Assembly (NCBI GenBank): GCA_017459565.1
Contig: JAFUCP010000176.1
Location: 1-40,891 of the forward strand
DNA: 40,891 nt
DNA from: Clostridia bacterium
GTDB taxonomy: Bacteria > Bacillota > Clostridia > Christensenellales > Aristaeellaceae
Direction of reading: 5' to 3'
Shown: piece after piece, positions 16,504-25,155 of the stretch
Layout: every line of letters starts with the position of its first letter
Position numbering within the stretch: the first letter of the stretch is position 1
Notes under the pieces: model-generated
What the model was told of the DNA's origin: nothing
The model's input: the letters and a program-made list of their open reading frames with translations, nothing else
The model's database searches: none
Program-made: the position numbers and the translations under genes

Positions 16504-16893
16504 TCATCCCGGCCCTTCCAGCACCGCGTTGGCCGCGGCCATGCCGGATTCGTGGGTGACGGAGACCCATATCCGCCAGCGCCCTGCGCCGCATATTGCG
16601 TCGGCGCGCGCCTTTGCGCCGCCGCTGAGCGCGCATACGGGCCGGCCGCTTTCGTCGGGCAGGATTTCGATGGCGTCGGCGAAGAAGCCGTCGAACCCGG
16701 TACCCAGCGCCTTGGACACGGCCTCCTTGGCGGCGAATATTCCGGCGGCGATCTCTCCCCGGCGCGGGCCGGAGGCTTCCAGTATGCGCGCCTGCTCCGC
16801 GGGGGTGTAGACGCGCGCCAGGAACCGGGGCTTTTCGATGGCCCGGCGGATGCGCTCGATTTCGCAAAGATCCAGCCCGATGCCCAGCAGCAT
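16504..16893 (-). CDS. acpS: Holo-[acyl-carrier-protein] synthase
   Basis: 129 residues, normal for AcpS. It transfers 4'-phosphopantetheine from CoA to a serine of acyl carrier protein and acts as a trimer in the cytoplasm. GIGLDLCEIERI carries the Mg2+ ligand D8, FAAKEAVSKALGTGFDG carries E57 and the conserved lysines, and WVSVTHESGMAAANAV forms the conserved C-terminal strands. GGGAGG lies seven bases upstream of the ATG. It is the first gene of the minus-strand operon, behind an extended -10 promoter in the divergent region shared with the MoxR operon. Confidence 0.95.
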   Translation of the reverse strand: MLLGIGLDLCEIERIRRAIEKPRFLARVYTPAEQARILEASGPRRGEIAAGIFAAKEAVSKALGTGFDGFFADAIEILPDESGRPVCALSGGAKARADAICGAGRWRIWVSVTHESGMAAANAVLEGPG

Positions 16894-16964
16894 GGCGGCG
16901 CCTCCCTTCGACGATGGCCGCGCTTTGCCGAAAATCCCGGCGAAAATGCGGCGTCCCGTTTAAT

Positions 16965-16973
16965 ATTATAGCA
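16965..16973 (-). promoter_or_regulatory. Extended -10 promoter of the acpS operon
   Basis: Read on the minus strand: TGC followed by TATAAT (TATAAT at 16970-16965). No good -35 is seen 16-18 bases upstream, which the extended TGn motif may offset. It lies about 70 bases upstream of acpS. Confidence 0.6.
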
Positions 16974-17000
16974 CATGAACGCCGATTTGCACAGTTTTCC

Positions 17001-17029
17001 TTGTAAATCCGCCGGCAAAAATGTATACT
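17001..17029 (+). promoter_or_regulatory. Promoter of the MoxR/DUF58/transglutaminase operon
   Basis: TTGTAA (17001-17006), a 17-bp spacer and TATACT (17024-17029). The transcript leader is about 90 bases before the first gene. It is divergent from the acpS promoter, with the -10 boxes about 54 bases apart. Confidence 0.65.
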
Positions 17030-17124
17030 AAAATTGGGTTGGCAGCGCCGGAGGACCGCATGGGAACCAAAACGGGCGCGCGAACCGTCCAATTCAGTAA
17101 ACGATTTACCAAGGAGATGCAAAA

Positions 17125-18078
17125 ATGCAGGTAACGCAGCGTTTCGCCCAGCTGCTCACCAGGAACGTGGGCAAGGTCATCATAGGCAAGGAGAGCGCCA
17201 TTGAGCTGATGATGGTGGCCATACTGTGCCGCGGCCACGTGCTGATCGAGGATGTGCCCGGCGTGGGCAAGACCACCCTCGCCAGCGCCCTGGCGCGCTC
17301 GCTGGACTGCTCCTTCAAGCGCATACAGTTTACCCCCGATATCACCCCCAGCGACATCACCGGGTTCTCCATTGCCAACTTCAAGACGGGGGAGCTGGAG
17401 TACCGGCCGGGCATGATCATGAGCCAGATTGTGCTGGCGGACGAGATCAACCGCACCTCGCCCAAGACCCAGTCTTCGCTGCTGGAGGTCATGGAGGAGG
17501 GACAGGTGTCCGTGGACGGCGTGACTTACGCCATGCCCAAGCCCTTTATCGTGCTGGCGACCCAGAACCCGGTGGACTTCGTGGGCACCTATCCGCTGCC
17601 GGAGGCCCAGCTGGACCGCTTCTTCATGCGCGTGTCCATCGGCTATCCCACGGCCCAGGAGGAGGCCGAGATCCTGGAGCGCTATACCACCGGCCAGCGC
17701 CCCATGGAGGAACTCAAGCCCATCTGCACCAGCGGCGATATCCTGCGCCTGCAGCAGGAGGTGGAGAAGGTTTACGCCGCCAGGGAGCTGCGGGTGTACG
17801 TCTCCTCCATCGCGGCGGCGACCCGCAAGAGCGGTGCGCTGCAGCTGGGCGTGTCCACCCGGGGCGCGATATCGCTCTTGCGGGCGGCTCAGGCCTGTGC
17901 GCTGCTGGACGGGCGGGATTTTGTAAAGCCCGAGGACGTGCAGAAAATGGCGGAGCCGGTGCTGGCCCACAGGCTGGTGCTTTCCCCCGAGGCGCGTATG
18001 CGCAACACCACCGCCCAGCGCATCCTCTCAAACGTCATGGGCAGCGTGCAGGTGCCGGTGAAGGTGAAGGGGCAATGA
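17125..18078 (+). CDS. MoxR-family AAA+ ATPase
   Basis: 317 residues. Walker A (PGVGKTT, 45-51), Walker B (VLADEIN, 103-109), sensor 1 (ATQNPVD, 145-151) and the MoxR-typical TPDITPSDITGF are all present. MoxR ATPases act as chaperones that mature or activate partner proteins. They are very often encoded with DUF58 and transglutaminase-like membrane proteins, exactly as here. AAGGAGAT precedes the ATG. The stop codon overlaps the ATG of a micro-ORF that begins a chain leading to the DUF58 start. The substrate of the complex is not known. Confidence 0.93.
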   Translation: MQVTQRFAQLLTRNVGKVIIGKESAIELMMVAILCRGHVLIEDVPGVGKTTLASALARSLDCSFKRIQFTPDITPSDITGFSIANFKTGELEYRPGMIMSQIVLADEINRTSPKTQSSLLEVMEEGQVSVDGVTYAMPKPFIVLATQNPVDFVGTYPLPEAQLDRFFMRVSIGYPTAQEEAEILERYTTGQRPMEELKPICTSGDILRLQQEVEKVYAARELRVYVSSIAAATRKSGALQLGVSTRGAISLLRAAQACALLDGRDFVKPEDVQKMAEPVLAHRLVLSPEARMRNTTAQRILSNVMGSVQVPVKVKGQ

Positions 18079-18109
18079 CCGTTCCTGCGATGGAAAAATG
18101 AGCAAATGA
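18075..18109 (+). other. Chain of overlapping micro-ORFs between moxR and DUF58 genes
   Basis: The moxR stop (18076-18078) overlaps an ATG at 18075. That micro-ORF (MTVPAMEK) stops at 18099-18101, overlapping an ATG at 18098. The next micro-ORF (MSK) stops at 18107-18109, overlapping the DUF58 ATG at 18106. Each junction is an ATGA. There is no Shine-Dalgarno before 18106, so stepwise termination and reinitiation is a plausible way to couple translation (inference). Confidence 0.5.
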
Positions 18110-19317
18110 CTGTATTGAATTCGCGCCGCGCGGGCTACGCGCTGGTGATGGCATCGCTGCTGGCGGCGGCCCTCAGCACGGGCACGCGCCTGTACTATCT
18201 GCTGTTCTACGCTCTGCTGGCCATGCTGCTGCTGGGCGCGCTTTCCGTGCTTTGGACGCTTTTGACGCTGCGCTTTGAAATCAAGGGCGTGCGCACACGG
18301 GTCAATCGCGGCGAGCGCATCACGGCGGTGTTCAACGTGTACCACGCCTGCCTTATGCCGGTCTGCGCGATACGGGTGCGGCTGAATGTGCCCTCGGCCT
18401 ACGCGCCCGTCCAGGAGGTCAACGTCTCCTGCGGCCCCTTTCGCACGCACACCTTCCGCCAGGTGATCCAGTGCCCCCACAGGGGCGTATATGAGGCGGG
18501 CGTGAGCCGGGTGAGCGTGGAGGATGTGTTTGGCCTCGTGTGCCTGCACCGCAACCCCGGCGCGAAGCTGGTGAAGCTGGAGGTGCTGCCCCGGGCGTTG
18601 GAGGCGGAGGCCTTGAAGCTCAGCGCCGTGGACCAGGGGCCGCAGTTCATCAGCCGCGCGGCGGAGGACAACGCCTCGCCCTCGGATGTACGCGCCTGGC
18701 AGGAGGGCGACGAGCTGAAGAAGATGCACTGGAAGCTGTCGCTGCGCAAGCGGGAACTGATGGTGCGCACCTATGAGGAGAGCGCCCGCCCGGACACGCT
18801 CGTCATTCCCGACCTGGCCCAGATCACCGCCCTGCGGGACGAGCAGCTGACCCTGGAGGACGGCATCTGCGAAGCCAGCCTCGGCGCGGCCCGGGCCCAG
18901 CTGCAGGCGGGCTACCCTGTTCGGATGCCGCTGGTGGGCGCGCGGCCCGGGGAGATCGCCGGCCAGTTCCCGGCGGATATTCCCGCCTTTGCGGACGCCC
19001 TGCTGCGGGTGGCCTTTGACAGCCCCTACGGTTATGAAGAGGTGCTTCGGCTGATGCTGGCGCGCTTCCAGCGCACCGGCGGCGCGGTGCTGGTGACGGC
19101 GCGGCTGACCACGCGCATCGCCGACATGGCCATGCGGATGCAGCGCTCCGGCGTCGCCACCCGGCTGATCTGGGTCTCCGACGACGCGAGGGACGAGACC
19201 ATGGCGCTCATCGAGCGCATGAAGATGGGCGGCGTACAGGCGTCGCGGCTGGACCCGTTTACAGTCGGGGAGGCGCGCGGCGCGGAAAAACCGGCGGAGG
19301 ATGATTACGACGCCTGA
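18106..19317 (+). CDS. DUF58 domain membrane protein
   Basis: 403 residues with two N-terminal membrane helices (about residues 10-50), a beta-rich middle and the DUF58 signature VRAWQEGDELKKMHWKLSLRKRELMVRTYEE at about 192-222. The C-terminal part resembles a von Willebrand A-like fold, as usual for the family. DUF58 proteins are partners of MoxR ATPases and transglutaminase-like proteins; their biochemical role is not established. No Shine-Dalgarno precedes the ATG; translation probably depends on moxR through the upstream ATGA chain. It is 30 bases before the transglutaminase gene. Confidence 0.88.
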   Translation: MTVLNSRRAGYALVMASLLAAALSTGTRLYYLLFYALLAMLLLGALSVLWTLLTLRFEIKGVRTRVNRGERITAVFNVYHACLMPVCAIRVRLNVPSAYAPVQEVNVSCGPFRTHTFRQVIQCPHRGVYEAGVSRVSVEDVFGLVCLHRNPGAKLVKLEVLPRALEAEALKLSAVDQGPQFISRAAEDNASPSDVRAWQEGDELKKMHWKLSLRKRELMVRTYEESARPDTLVIPDLAQITALRDEQLTLEDGICEASLGAARAQLQAGYPVRMPLVGARPGEIAGQFPADIPAFADALLRVAFDSPYGYEEVLRLMLARFQRTGGAVLVTARLTTRIADMAMRMQRSGVATRLIWVSDDARDETMALIERMKMGGVQASRLDPFTVGEARGAEKPAEDDYDA

Positions 19318-19347
19318 GGCGTCGGTGAATGGCATTTGAAGTAAACG

Positions 19348-21708
19348 ATGAATTCGACGAAGCTGAAACTGACAAAAGCGGAGCGCGCGGCGCAGACGGT
19401 TGTGGCGGCGGTGCTGTCGCTCATGTTCGCAGGCAGCGCCTTTGCGACGGTGTCCACGGCCATGGGCGTGGCGGTTGACGCGGCGGCGGTCTATCTGGCG
19501 GCGGGGATGGCCTCGGCGCTGTGTATGCTGGGGGTCGTGTCCGGCGGCGGCGCGGTGCTTGCGTCGGTGCTGTGCGCGGCCACGACGGCCGTCTATGCCG
19601 CGACCCATGTGGCGGGCTTCGGTGCGCTGAAGGCCCTCTTTGCCGCGTGGGCGGGGGAGGCCGGCGACGCGGAGCAGCTTGCGCTGGCCACGCGGACGCT
19701 GCTGACCTGCGGCGCGTTCGTGTTTGCCGCGCTGTTTTTCGCGCTGCTCAACCGGCGGGAGCTGGTGTTCATGGGCATCGCGATTCTGCTTTCCGTGCTG
19801 ATCGGCTGCCACGCCATGAGCGAGACGGCTTCTCTGGGCGCGGCTGTGCCGGGGTTGATCGCGGCGGCGGCGGCCTTTGCGCTCACCGGCGGCGTCCAGC
19901 GGGAGCCCGCCGCGCTGCGGGCGCTGCTGCCGGCGGCGCTGGCGGTGGCTGCGGCGCTGCTGCTCTCTCCCGTCGGGCGGGTGACCTGGCCTCCGCTGGA
20001 GGAGGCCGCCAATCGCGTGCGCAGCGTGTTTGAACAGTATTTCAACTTTACCCAGGAGCGCCTGGCCTTCTCCATCAGCGAGGAGGGCTATGACCACGCC
20101 GGCGAGGTGGGGGACAGCGTCGTGTCCATGCTGGGCGGCCCCGCAAATCCCCATACGGACCCTGTGATGGAGGTGGAGACGGATGCCCAGGCGCTGCTGC
20201 GCGGCGCGATCCGAACCGCCTATACCGGCTATTCCTGGGTGGACGCCGCGCCGAAGAACCGCTATCTGTACATCGACGTGACCCACCGATCGGTGCGGGA
20301 CCGGGTTTTCAGCCCCGGCGCGGCGCTGGAGGAGGGGGCGCTGCTGCCCACGGAGGTGTCCGTTCGGATGCTGGACGAGGGCACCAGCACGTTGTTTGTG
20401 CCGGGGCTCATGGAGAGCTTTGAGATGGACCTGTCCACCGCGGTCTATTACAATACGGCGGGGGAGATGTTCCTCTCCCGCACCGTGGAGCCGGGGGACG
20501 CCTATCGGGCGCGGGCGCTGCTGCCGGCGCTGGGGGACGGGCTGCGCCGGGCGGTGCTGCGGGGCGCGGATATGGCGGATGAGCGCTTTCAGGAGCTTTT
20601 GGGACTGCATACCCAGCTGCCCGAGGGCATCGAGGAGGGCGTCTACGCGCTGACCATGCGGGTCATACAGGGCGCGGACAACGCCTATGACCGGGCCCTG
20701 GCCATCATGGACTACCTGCGCCGGGAAATGCGCTACACCCTGGAGACGGACTACCCACCCCGGGGCCGGGATTTCGTATCCTGGTTCCTGCTGGATTCCC
20801 GGGAGGGCTATTGCAGCTACTTCGCCTCGGCCATGGCGGTGATGGGGCGCATTGCGGGCCTGCCCACACGGTACGTGGAGGGCTATCTGGCCCGGCCCGG
20901 CAAAAACGTGCTGACCGGCGAAAACGCCCACGCCTGGGCGGAGGTTTACTTCAGAGGCGTGGGCTGGATTCCCTTTGACGCCACCGGCGGCGCGACGGGC
21001 AGGGGAGAAGCGGGTGACGGCGGCGACGGGCAGCCGGACGAGTTCGACGGCTCCAATTCGGAGACCGGGCAGAGCGAGGGCGACCTCGACGGCCTCGCGC
21101 CCACGCCCAGCCCCACGCCCGGCGGCGCTTCGGCGGAGGAGCCCACGCCCAGTCCCGAGCCCGACGGCGGCGCTTCGGATCAGAAGCCCAGCCCCGAGCC
21201 GGATGCCGGGGACGCACTTGATCCCGGCCCAGACGGCGGCGCGGATGCGCCCGCGCCGAAGGCAGGCGGCCTGTGGCTGTGGCCGGTGCTGCTGCTGGCG
21301 CTGCTGGCGGCGCTCATCCTGGCGGCGCTGTGGGTGCGCAGGCGGCTGAGAGAAACGGACCCGGCGCTGCTGTGCGCCGGGGCGCGGAGCAGGCGGGAGG
21401 CGGCGATGATTCTCTACCGTGCCAACCTTACGCTGCTGGCCCACATGGGACAGACGCCCGCGGACGGCGAAACCCCGGAGAGCTTTGCCCGGCGGGTAGC
21501 CGGGCAGCTTGAGAACCCGGACTTCGAGGCGTTTTCCGAGGCGGTCCTGCATCAGAGCTACGGCAACAAGCCCGTACGCGGCGAGGACATCGACGCGGGC
21601 CTGCGCGCCTGGAGCGCCTTTGGGGATGCCATGGGCAGGCGGGAGCGGCTGCGCTTTGCCGCGACCCGGGTGTTCCGGGGCCTGGGGGATTTCGACGCGA
21701 TTCCTTAA
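19348..21708 (+). CDS. Transglutaminase-like membrane protein (TgpA type)
   Basis: 786 residues: about six N-terminal membrane helices (to about 215), an extracytoplasmic transglutaminase-like domain, a Pro/Thr/Ser/Glu-rich linker (about 560-640, with PTPSPTP and PSPEP repeats), one membrane helix (about 645-665) and a cytoplasmic DUF4129-like tail. The catalytic triad is visible: Cys in [11 protein letters not shown] (about 489), His in [10 protein letters not shown] (about 528) and Asp in WIPFDAT (about 544). TgpA-like proteins are thought to process or cross-link surface proteins. It is the last gene of the MoxR/DUF58 operon and is followed by a strong terminator. The start lacks an obvious Shine-Dalgarno, but the N-terminal sequence fits the family. 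Confidence 0.9.
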   Translation: MNSTKLKLTKAERAAQTVVAAVLSLMFAGSAFATVSTAMGVAVDAAAVYLAAGMASALCMLGVVSGGGAVLASVLCAATTAVYAATHVAGFGALKALFAAWAGEAGDAEQLALATRTLLTCGAFVFAALFFALLNRRELVFMGIAILLSVLIGCHAMSETASLGAAVPGLIAAAAAFALTGGVQREPAALRALLPAALAVAAALLLSPVGRVTWPPLEEAANRVRSVFEQYFNFTQERLAFSISEEGYDHAGEVGDSVVSMLGGPANPHTDPVMEVETDAQALLRGAIRTAYTGYSWVDAAPKNRYLYIDVTHRSVRDRVFSPGAALEEGALLPTEVSVRMLDEGTSTLFVPGLMESFEMDLSTAVYYNTAGEMFLSRTVEPGDAYRARALLPALGDGLRRAVLRGADMADERFQELLGLHTQLPEGIEEGVYALTMRVIQGADNAYDRALAIMDYLRREMRYTLETDYPPRGRDFVSWFLLDSREGYCSYFASAMAVMGRIAGLPTRYVEGYLARPGKNVLTGENAHAWAEVYFRGVGWIPFDATGGATGRGEAGDGGDGQPDEFDGSNSETGQSEGDLDGLAPTPSPTPGGASAEEPTPSPEPDGGASDQKPSPEPDAGDALDPGPDGGADAPAPKAGGLWLWPVLLLALLAALILAALWVRRRLRETDPALLCAGARSRREAAMILYRANLTLLAHMGQTPADGETPESFARRVAGQLENPDFEAFSEAVLHQSYGNKPVRGEDIDAGLRAWSAFGDAMGRRERLRFAATRVFRGLGDFDAIP

Positions 21709-21717
21709 AAAGCGCAA

Positions 21718-21786
21718 AGAGGCTGTCCCAAGCCTGTGCCGATCCATGGAAACGGACGCGGCGCTGCCTGGAACAGCCTCTCTTTT
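21718..21786. terminator. Bidirectional terminator between convergent operons
   Basis: AGAGGCTGT (21718-21726) pairs with ACAGCCTCT (21773-21781). After one mismatch, CCA/TGG extend the stem. CTTTT follows on the + strand. It lies between the transglutaminase stop and the end of the convergent oxidoreductase gene (21794). Confidence 0.75.
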
Positions 21787-21793
21787 CGCGGCG

Positions 21794-22966
21794 CTATTTG
21801 GTTCCGCCATAGCTGCCGGAGGTATCGGCGAACACGGCGCTTCCCACCGACTTGCGGCGGGAGGTGGCGACGCGCTTCATCAGCTCCCGATAGAACAGCT
21901 CCTCGTCGATGGGCAGGGTCACCTTTTGGCCAAGGAAGGCGGAAAGGTGCATGGCGTTGGACAGCATGAGGCCGTTGATGCCCTCCTCGCCCCGGGCGAC
22001 CATGCTTTCACCCCGCAGAATCGCGCCGCCCCAGGCATTGATGACGCCGGAGTGCTGGGGGTTTTGGCCGTCGGTGGGCACCTCGACCTCCCGGGCGGGC
22101 ATGGTGGCGAAGGGCTGCGTGTTCGTCCGGGACCACTCCGGTTCACTCACCTCAAATTCCAGCAGCGAAAGCCTGTCGTCCTCCACGGTGATCCGCGCCC
22201 TGTCCAGCTGGATCTCCAGCCGGTTGGTGCCGTGGGCGTCGCCGGTGGTGGTGACGAATACGCCCGTGGCGCCGTTTGCGTATTCCGCGTAGGTGGTCAC
22301 GTCGTCCTCCACCTCGATGTCGTGCCACTGGCCGAAGCGCATGTGGCTTTGGACGCTGACAGGCATACCGCAGATCCACTGCCACAGGTCCAGCTGGTGG
22401 GGACACTGGTTCAGCAGCACGCCGCCGCCCTCGCCCGCCCAGGTGGCGCGCCAGTCGCCGGAATCGTAGTAGGCCTGGGGACGGTACCAGTTGGTGATGA
22501 CCCAGTTGACGCGTCGCAGCTGCCCGTAGGCGCCGGACTGTACCAGCTCACGCGTCTTGCGGTAGACGCAGTTGGTGCGCTGGTTGAACATCAGGCCGAA
22601 GGCGACCTCCGGGTGCCGGGCGGCCTCCTCGTTCATTTCACGCACCTGCTTTGTGTAGACGCCCGCCGGCTTCTCCACCAGCACATGGATGCCCCGCTTC
22701 ATGCAGGCAATGGCGTATTTGGGATGGTCGTAATGGGGCACGCTCACGATGCAGGCGTCGATCAGGCCGCTGTCCAGCATGGCCCCGGCGCTGTCAAAGC
22801 GCCTGACCCCGGGCAGATTTGCCCCGGCCCAGGCCAGCCTGTCGGGATTCACGTCCGCGACGGCGCGCAGCTCAAAATCGGGACATTCGCCGCCGGTCAC
22901 CCGCAGGGCGTGGCTGGAACCGATATTGCCGATGCCGATGATGCCCAGCCTGATTTTATCACTCAT
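21794..22966 (-). CDS. Gfo/Idh/MocA-family oxidoreductase
   Basis: 390 residues. The N-terminal Rossmann domain has GIIGIGNIGSSH (8-19) and the dinucleotide-sugar motif EKPAG (98-102). The C-terminal domain contains GGGVLLNQCPHQLDLWQW, whose His is at the usual catalytic position. Such enzymes oxidise or reduce sugars, inositols or their derivatives with NAD(P). The ATG at 22966 is chosen: it has GGAGGG upstream and lies one base after the stop of the isomerase gene, while a longer frame would overlap that gene. The pairing with an IolE-like isomerase points to catabolism of a cyclitol or unusual sugar; the substrate is unknown. Confidence 0.9.
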   Translation of the reverse strand: MSDKIRLGIIGIGNIGSSHALRVTGGECPDFELRAVADVNPDRLAWAGANLPGVRRFDSAGAMLDSGLIDACIVSVPHYDHPKYAIACMKRGIHVLVEKPAGVYTKQVREMNEEAARHPEVAFGLMFNQRTNCVYRKTRELVQSGAYGQLRRVNWVITNWYRPQAYYDSGDWRATWAGEGGGVLLNQCPHQLDLWQWICGMPVSVQSHMRFGQWHDIEVEDDVTTYAEYANGATGVFVTTTGDAHGTNRLEIQLDRARITVEDDRLSLLEFEVSEPEWSRTNTQPFATMPAREVEVPTDGQNPQHSGVINAWGGAILRGESMVARGEEGINGLMLSNAMHLSAFLGQKVTLPIDEELFYRELMKRVATSRRKSVGSAVFADTSGSYGGTK

Positions 22967-22967
22967 T

Positions 22968-23840
22968 TCAAATCCCTCCGTTTTCATCAAGCCCGTCCAG
23001 CAGCTCCCGCAGCGCCCGGGCCGCGGCGTCGAAGGCGGCGTCGGATGTGGGATAGGCATAGCGCTCCACGCCGCTCTGCGCGCCATCGCGTTCCAGCGCG
23101 GACAGGCCGGGGAACACCTTCAGATGGGGCTCCAGGGTCATGGCCGTGCCGCCGGAGGCGAGGTAGTCTCCGATGATCTGCGCCGCGCGGCCCAGACCGT
23201 GGCCGACGGGCACCACGCTGCCGTCCGCCAGCGCGTCCTTGATGTGCAGGTAGCGGATGTGGGGCTTGAGCAGCGACCAGGCCTCGGCGGTATCCTGGCC
23301 GCACTGAATGAAGTTGGCCGGATCGAAGACCCCGGCGATCTCCGGCAGGCTTGTGTGAATATCCAGACAGCGCCCGGCGCTGTCACCGTAGATGCCCTTT
23401 TCGTTCTCGTGGCACAGCGTGACACCTGAGCCCCGGGCGGCCTCCGCCATGCGCAAAAGCCGCGCCAGCACCTCGTCCCGGAACCGGGCGGGGTCCTCGC
23501 CCGCGGGCAGGTAGAAGGAGAACATGCGCAGGTTTGCCGCGCCAAGGATGCGGGCAATGTCCAGCGTGCGGCGGAGCTTGTCCAGGTGCGCCGCGAAGTC
23601 GTCCCGCATGATATCAATTTTGCCGATGGGGGAGCCCACGGACCAGGTGACGAGCCCTGCGCCGTCCAACCTGCGGCGCACCTCGCGGGCCTTGCCGGGG
23701 GCAAGGTCGGAGACGTTTTCACCGTCCACGCCGCGTATCTCCAGACCCTGCATACCGTTTCGCAGCAGCGCGGCAATCTGTCCGTCGAGGCCGGGGCTGG
23801 CCTCATCCGCAAAGGCATATAGACGGATTGTGTTTGACAT
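22968..23840 (-). CDS. Sugar phosphate isomerase/epimerase (IolE-like TIM barrel)
   Basis: 290 residues with the xylose-isomerase-like TIM barrel fold (AP_endonuc_2). Probable metal ligands lie in LCHENEKGIYGD, GVFDPANFIQCG, YLHIKDA and MTLEPHL, in the usual order on successive strands. It would isomerise, epimerise or dehydrate a keto-sugar or inosose. AAAGGATG precedes the ATG. It is the first gene of a two-gene operon with the Gfo/Idh oxidoreductase; the one-base gap shows translational coupling. A promoter lies 60-90 bases upstream. The exact substrate is unknown. Confidence 0.87.
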   Translation of the reverse strand: MSNTIRLYAFADEASPGLDGQIAALLRNGMQGLEIRGVDGENVSDLAPGKAREVRRRLDGAGLVTWSVGSPIGKIDIMRDDFAAHLDKLRRTLDIARILGAANLRMFSFYLPAGEDPARFRDEVLARLLRMAEAARGSGVTLCHENEKGIYGDSAGRCLDIHTSLPEIAGVFDPANFIQCGQDTAEAWSLLKPHIRYLHIKDALADGSVVPVGHGLGRAAQIIGDYLASGGTAMTLEPHLKVFPGLSALERDGAQSGVERYAYPTSDAAFDAAARALRELLDGLDENGGI

Positions 23841-23900
23841 TCGATCTCATCCTTTCATCGCGGGCGCTTGCCTGAGTCCGGCGTCCGCAGACTGCTTTAC

Positions 23901-23929
23901 ATTATAGCGCGATTCCCTTTGGCGCGCAA
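23901..23929 (-). promoter_or_regulatory. Promoter of the isomerase/oxidoreductase operon
   Basis: On the minus strand: TTGCGC (23929-23924), a 17-bp spacer and a perfect TATAAT (23906-23901). The leader is about 55 bases long. Confidence 0.7.
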
Positions 23930-23939
23930 CGGGTTTGAA

Positions 23940-23979
23940 CAAAAAAGCCTGCCGGGTGAGAGCAAAAAAGCCTGCCGGG
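23940..23979. repeat. Two-copy 17-bp direct repeat
   Basis: CAAAAAAGCCTGCCGGG occurs at 23940-23956 and again at 23963-23979, a 23-base period. A GC-rich inverted repeat (CGGCGCG/CGCGCCG, about 23984-24010) follows. It lies between the divergent isomerase and loaP promoters. The rest of the gap to 24161 holds no gene I can support. Confidence 0.55.
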
Positions 23980-24161
23980 CGGCGGCGCGTTTACGCCCCG
24001 CCGCGCCGGGGTGTGACCGTTGGATTCGTTCGGCGTCATTGTGTAGAAATGTCGAAGAAAAGCGGCCCATTGACGGCACGAAACACCGAACCGGCGGGCC
24101 GCTGGCATGTATTTCCACGCCGGTATACACGTTAAATTGCGCAAAAAAGGGACGGTTTTTG

Positions 24162-24190
24162 TAGACAATGAAAAAGGTATGTGATATAAT
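24162..24190 (+). promoter_or_regulatory. Strong promoter of loaP and probably the whole polysaccharide operon
   Basis: TAGACA (24162-24167), a 17-bp spacer and a perfect TATAAT (24185-24190) preceded by TGA, giving an extended -10. Transcription would start near 24197, leaving a leader of about 250 bases before loaP. Confidence 0.75.
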
Positions 24191-24196
24191 AATTTT

Positions 24197-24445
24197 GGGT
24201 TTATGGCATGTGGCGCGGCAGGCGGGTTTTGCCGTACAAAAAAGTCTTTTTTTCCTGTGCGCCGCTTCAAACCCCGCGGAAGCTGCTACAACTGTGTGCT
24301 TAACGGCGCAGACGCCGAGCTGCCGGCGGTGCGCATGGCACAGAGAAATATGGCATACGGCATGAAACGAGACGGGCCAAGGAACCGCCTGGTTTGGTGC
24401 AAATATGCGAATAATGAGCTGATCTCGTGATCGGAGGGCGAAGCT
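24197..24445 (+). promoter_or_regulatory. Structured 5' leader of loaP
   Basis: About 250 untranslated bases with several possible stems. GTGGCGC (24210-24216) can pair with GCGCCGC (24259-24265, one G-U), enclosing CGGCA/TGCCG (24216-24234, which competes for one base with the outer stem) and an A6/T7 stem (24238-24253). Further hairpins are CGGCG/CGCCG (24304-24317) and AACC/GGTT with CCA/TGG (24378-24398). It matches no riboswitch class I recognise; the cyclic-di-GMP-I core sequence is absent. Confidence 0.4.
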
Positions 24446-25003
24446 ATGGAAGTTTTCCCGCTTCGGCAGGGTGCGCAGACGGCGGATACGGACGGGGCGA
24501 TGCACGGCTGTCTGTTCTGCAAAAGCGGCAGCGAGTCGGAAATTGTCCGGAAGTTCGAGTTCCTGTTTCCCGGCTCCAGAGCCATCGTTCCGCTCAAAAC
24601 GCGCTACAGGCGCATGGGCGGGGAGGCCAGGGAAGAGGATGTGCCGATGCTTCCGGGCTATGTGTTTTTCGAGACGGAGCAGGATTTGAACCTCCGTAAG
24701 CTGCTCAGGACCCAGAGCGTGTACAGGCTGCTGTGCTACGGCGACGGGGATTGGCGGCTGCACGGCAGCGACGATCAGTTTGCGGCGCTGCTGTTCGGCA
24801 TGAACGGCAAAATCGGCATATCAAAGGCCTTCTATGACGAGGGTGAGCGGATCAGAGTCATCGACGGGCTCATGAAGGAATATGAGGGCTTTATCATCCG
24901 CGTGAACAGGCGCGCGCGGACCGCCGAGATCAGGATACCGTTTCAGGACAAGCAGGTATCCATGTGGCTGGGCTTTGAGCTGATTGACAAGGTTCAGGCC
25001 TGA
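24446..25003 (+). CDS. loaP: LoaP, NusG-paralogue processive antiterminator
   Basis: 185 residues: a NusG N-terminal (NGN) domain at about 20-110 (GCLFCKSGSESEIVRKFEFL, then the typical MLPGYVFFE at 68-76) and a C-terminal KOW domain at about 132-180 (EGERIRVIDGLMKEYEGFII). LoaP proteins bind RNA polymerase and a hairpin in the nascent leader, and keep transcription going through terminators in long operons for polysaccharides or antibiotics, mainly in Firmicutes. Here it is the first gene, followed by about 276 non-coding bases and more than 15 kb of glycan genes on the same strand. GGAGG lies eight bases before the ATG. A 12-bp palindrome (TTCAGGCCTGAA) spans the stop codon. Confidence 0.9.
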   Translation: MEVFPLRQGAQTADTDGAMHGCLFCKSGSESEIVRKFEFLFPGSRAIVPLKTRYRRMGGEAREEDVPMLPGYVFFETEQDLNLRKLLRTQSVYRLLCYGDGDWRLHGSDDQFAALLFGMNGKIGISKAFYDEGERIRVIDGLMKEYEGFIIRVNRRARTAEIRIPFQDKQVSMWLGFELIDKVQA

Positions 25004-25115
25004 AGCAGCCCGGCCTGGGCGCACGAAAGGGCGGCCCGGATGGCGGAACGGACAGTATACAAACAGATAAGGGTTACAGCGCAGGCTGGGGCCTGGGCTC
25101 CAGACTCTTCAGACG

Positions 25116-25155
25116 GGCAGGCGTTGCCGGGCAATTCGCCCGGGCGCTTGCCTTT
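25116..25155 (+). terminator. Terminator-like hairpin in the polysaccharide leader
   Basis: GGCAGGCG (25116-25123) pairs with CGCTTGCC (25145-25152, one G-U). Inside, CCGGGC (25127-25132) pairs with GCCCGG (25138-25143) around AATTC. A short TTTGTC follows. It could be the weak terminator that LoaP overrides, or LoaP's RNA target; the two are not distinguishable here. Confidence 0.55.

Noticed and set aside
18028..21810. Open frame of 1260 codons on the minus strand
   Set aside because: It is the antisense shadow of the DUF58 and transglutaminase genes; the product is Arg/Gln/His/Gly-rich low complexity, as expected from high-GC antisense frames.
24203..24430. 75-codon frame in the loaP leader, possible leader peptide
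   Set aside because: Starts only about six bases after the predicted transcription start, has no ribosome binding site, and its product resembles no known leader peptide.
24197..24445. Cyclic-di-GMP riboswitch in the loaP leader
   Set aside because: The conserved core and tetraloop-receptor sequences of the known classes are not present.
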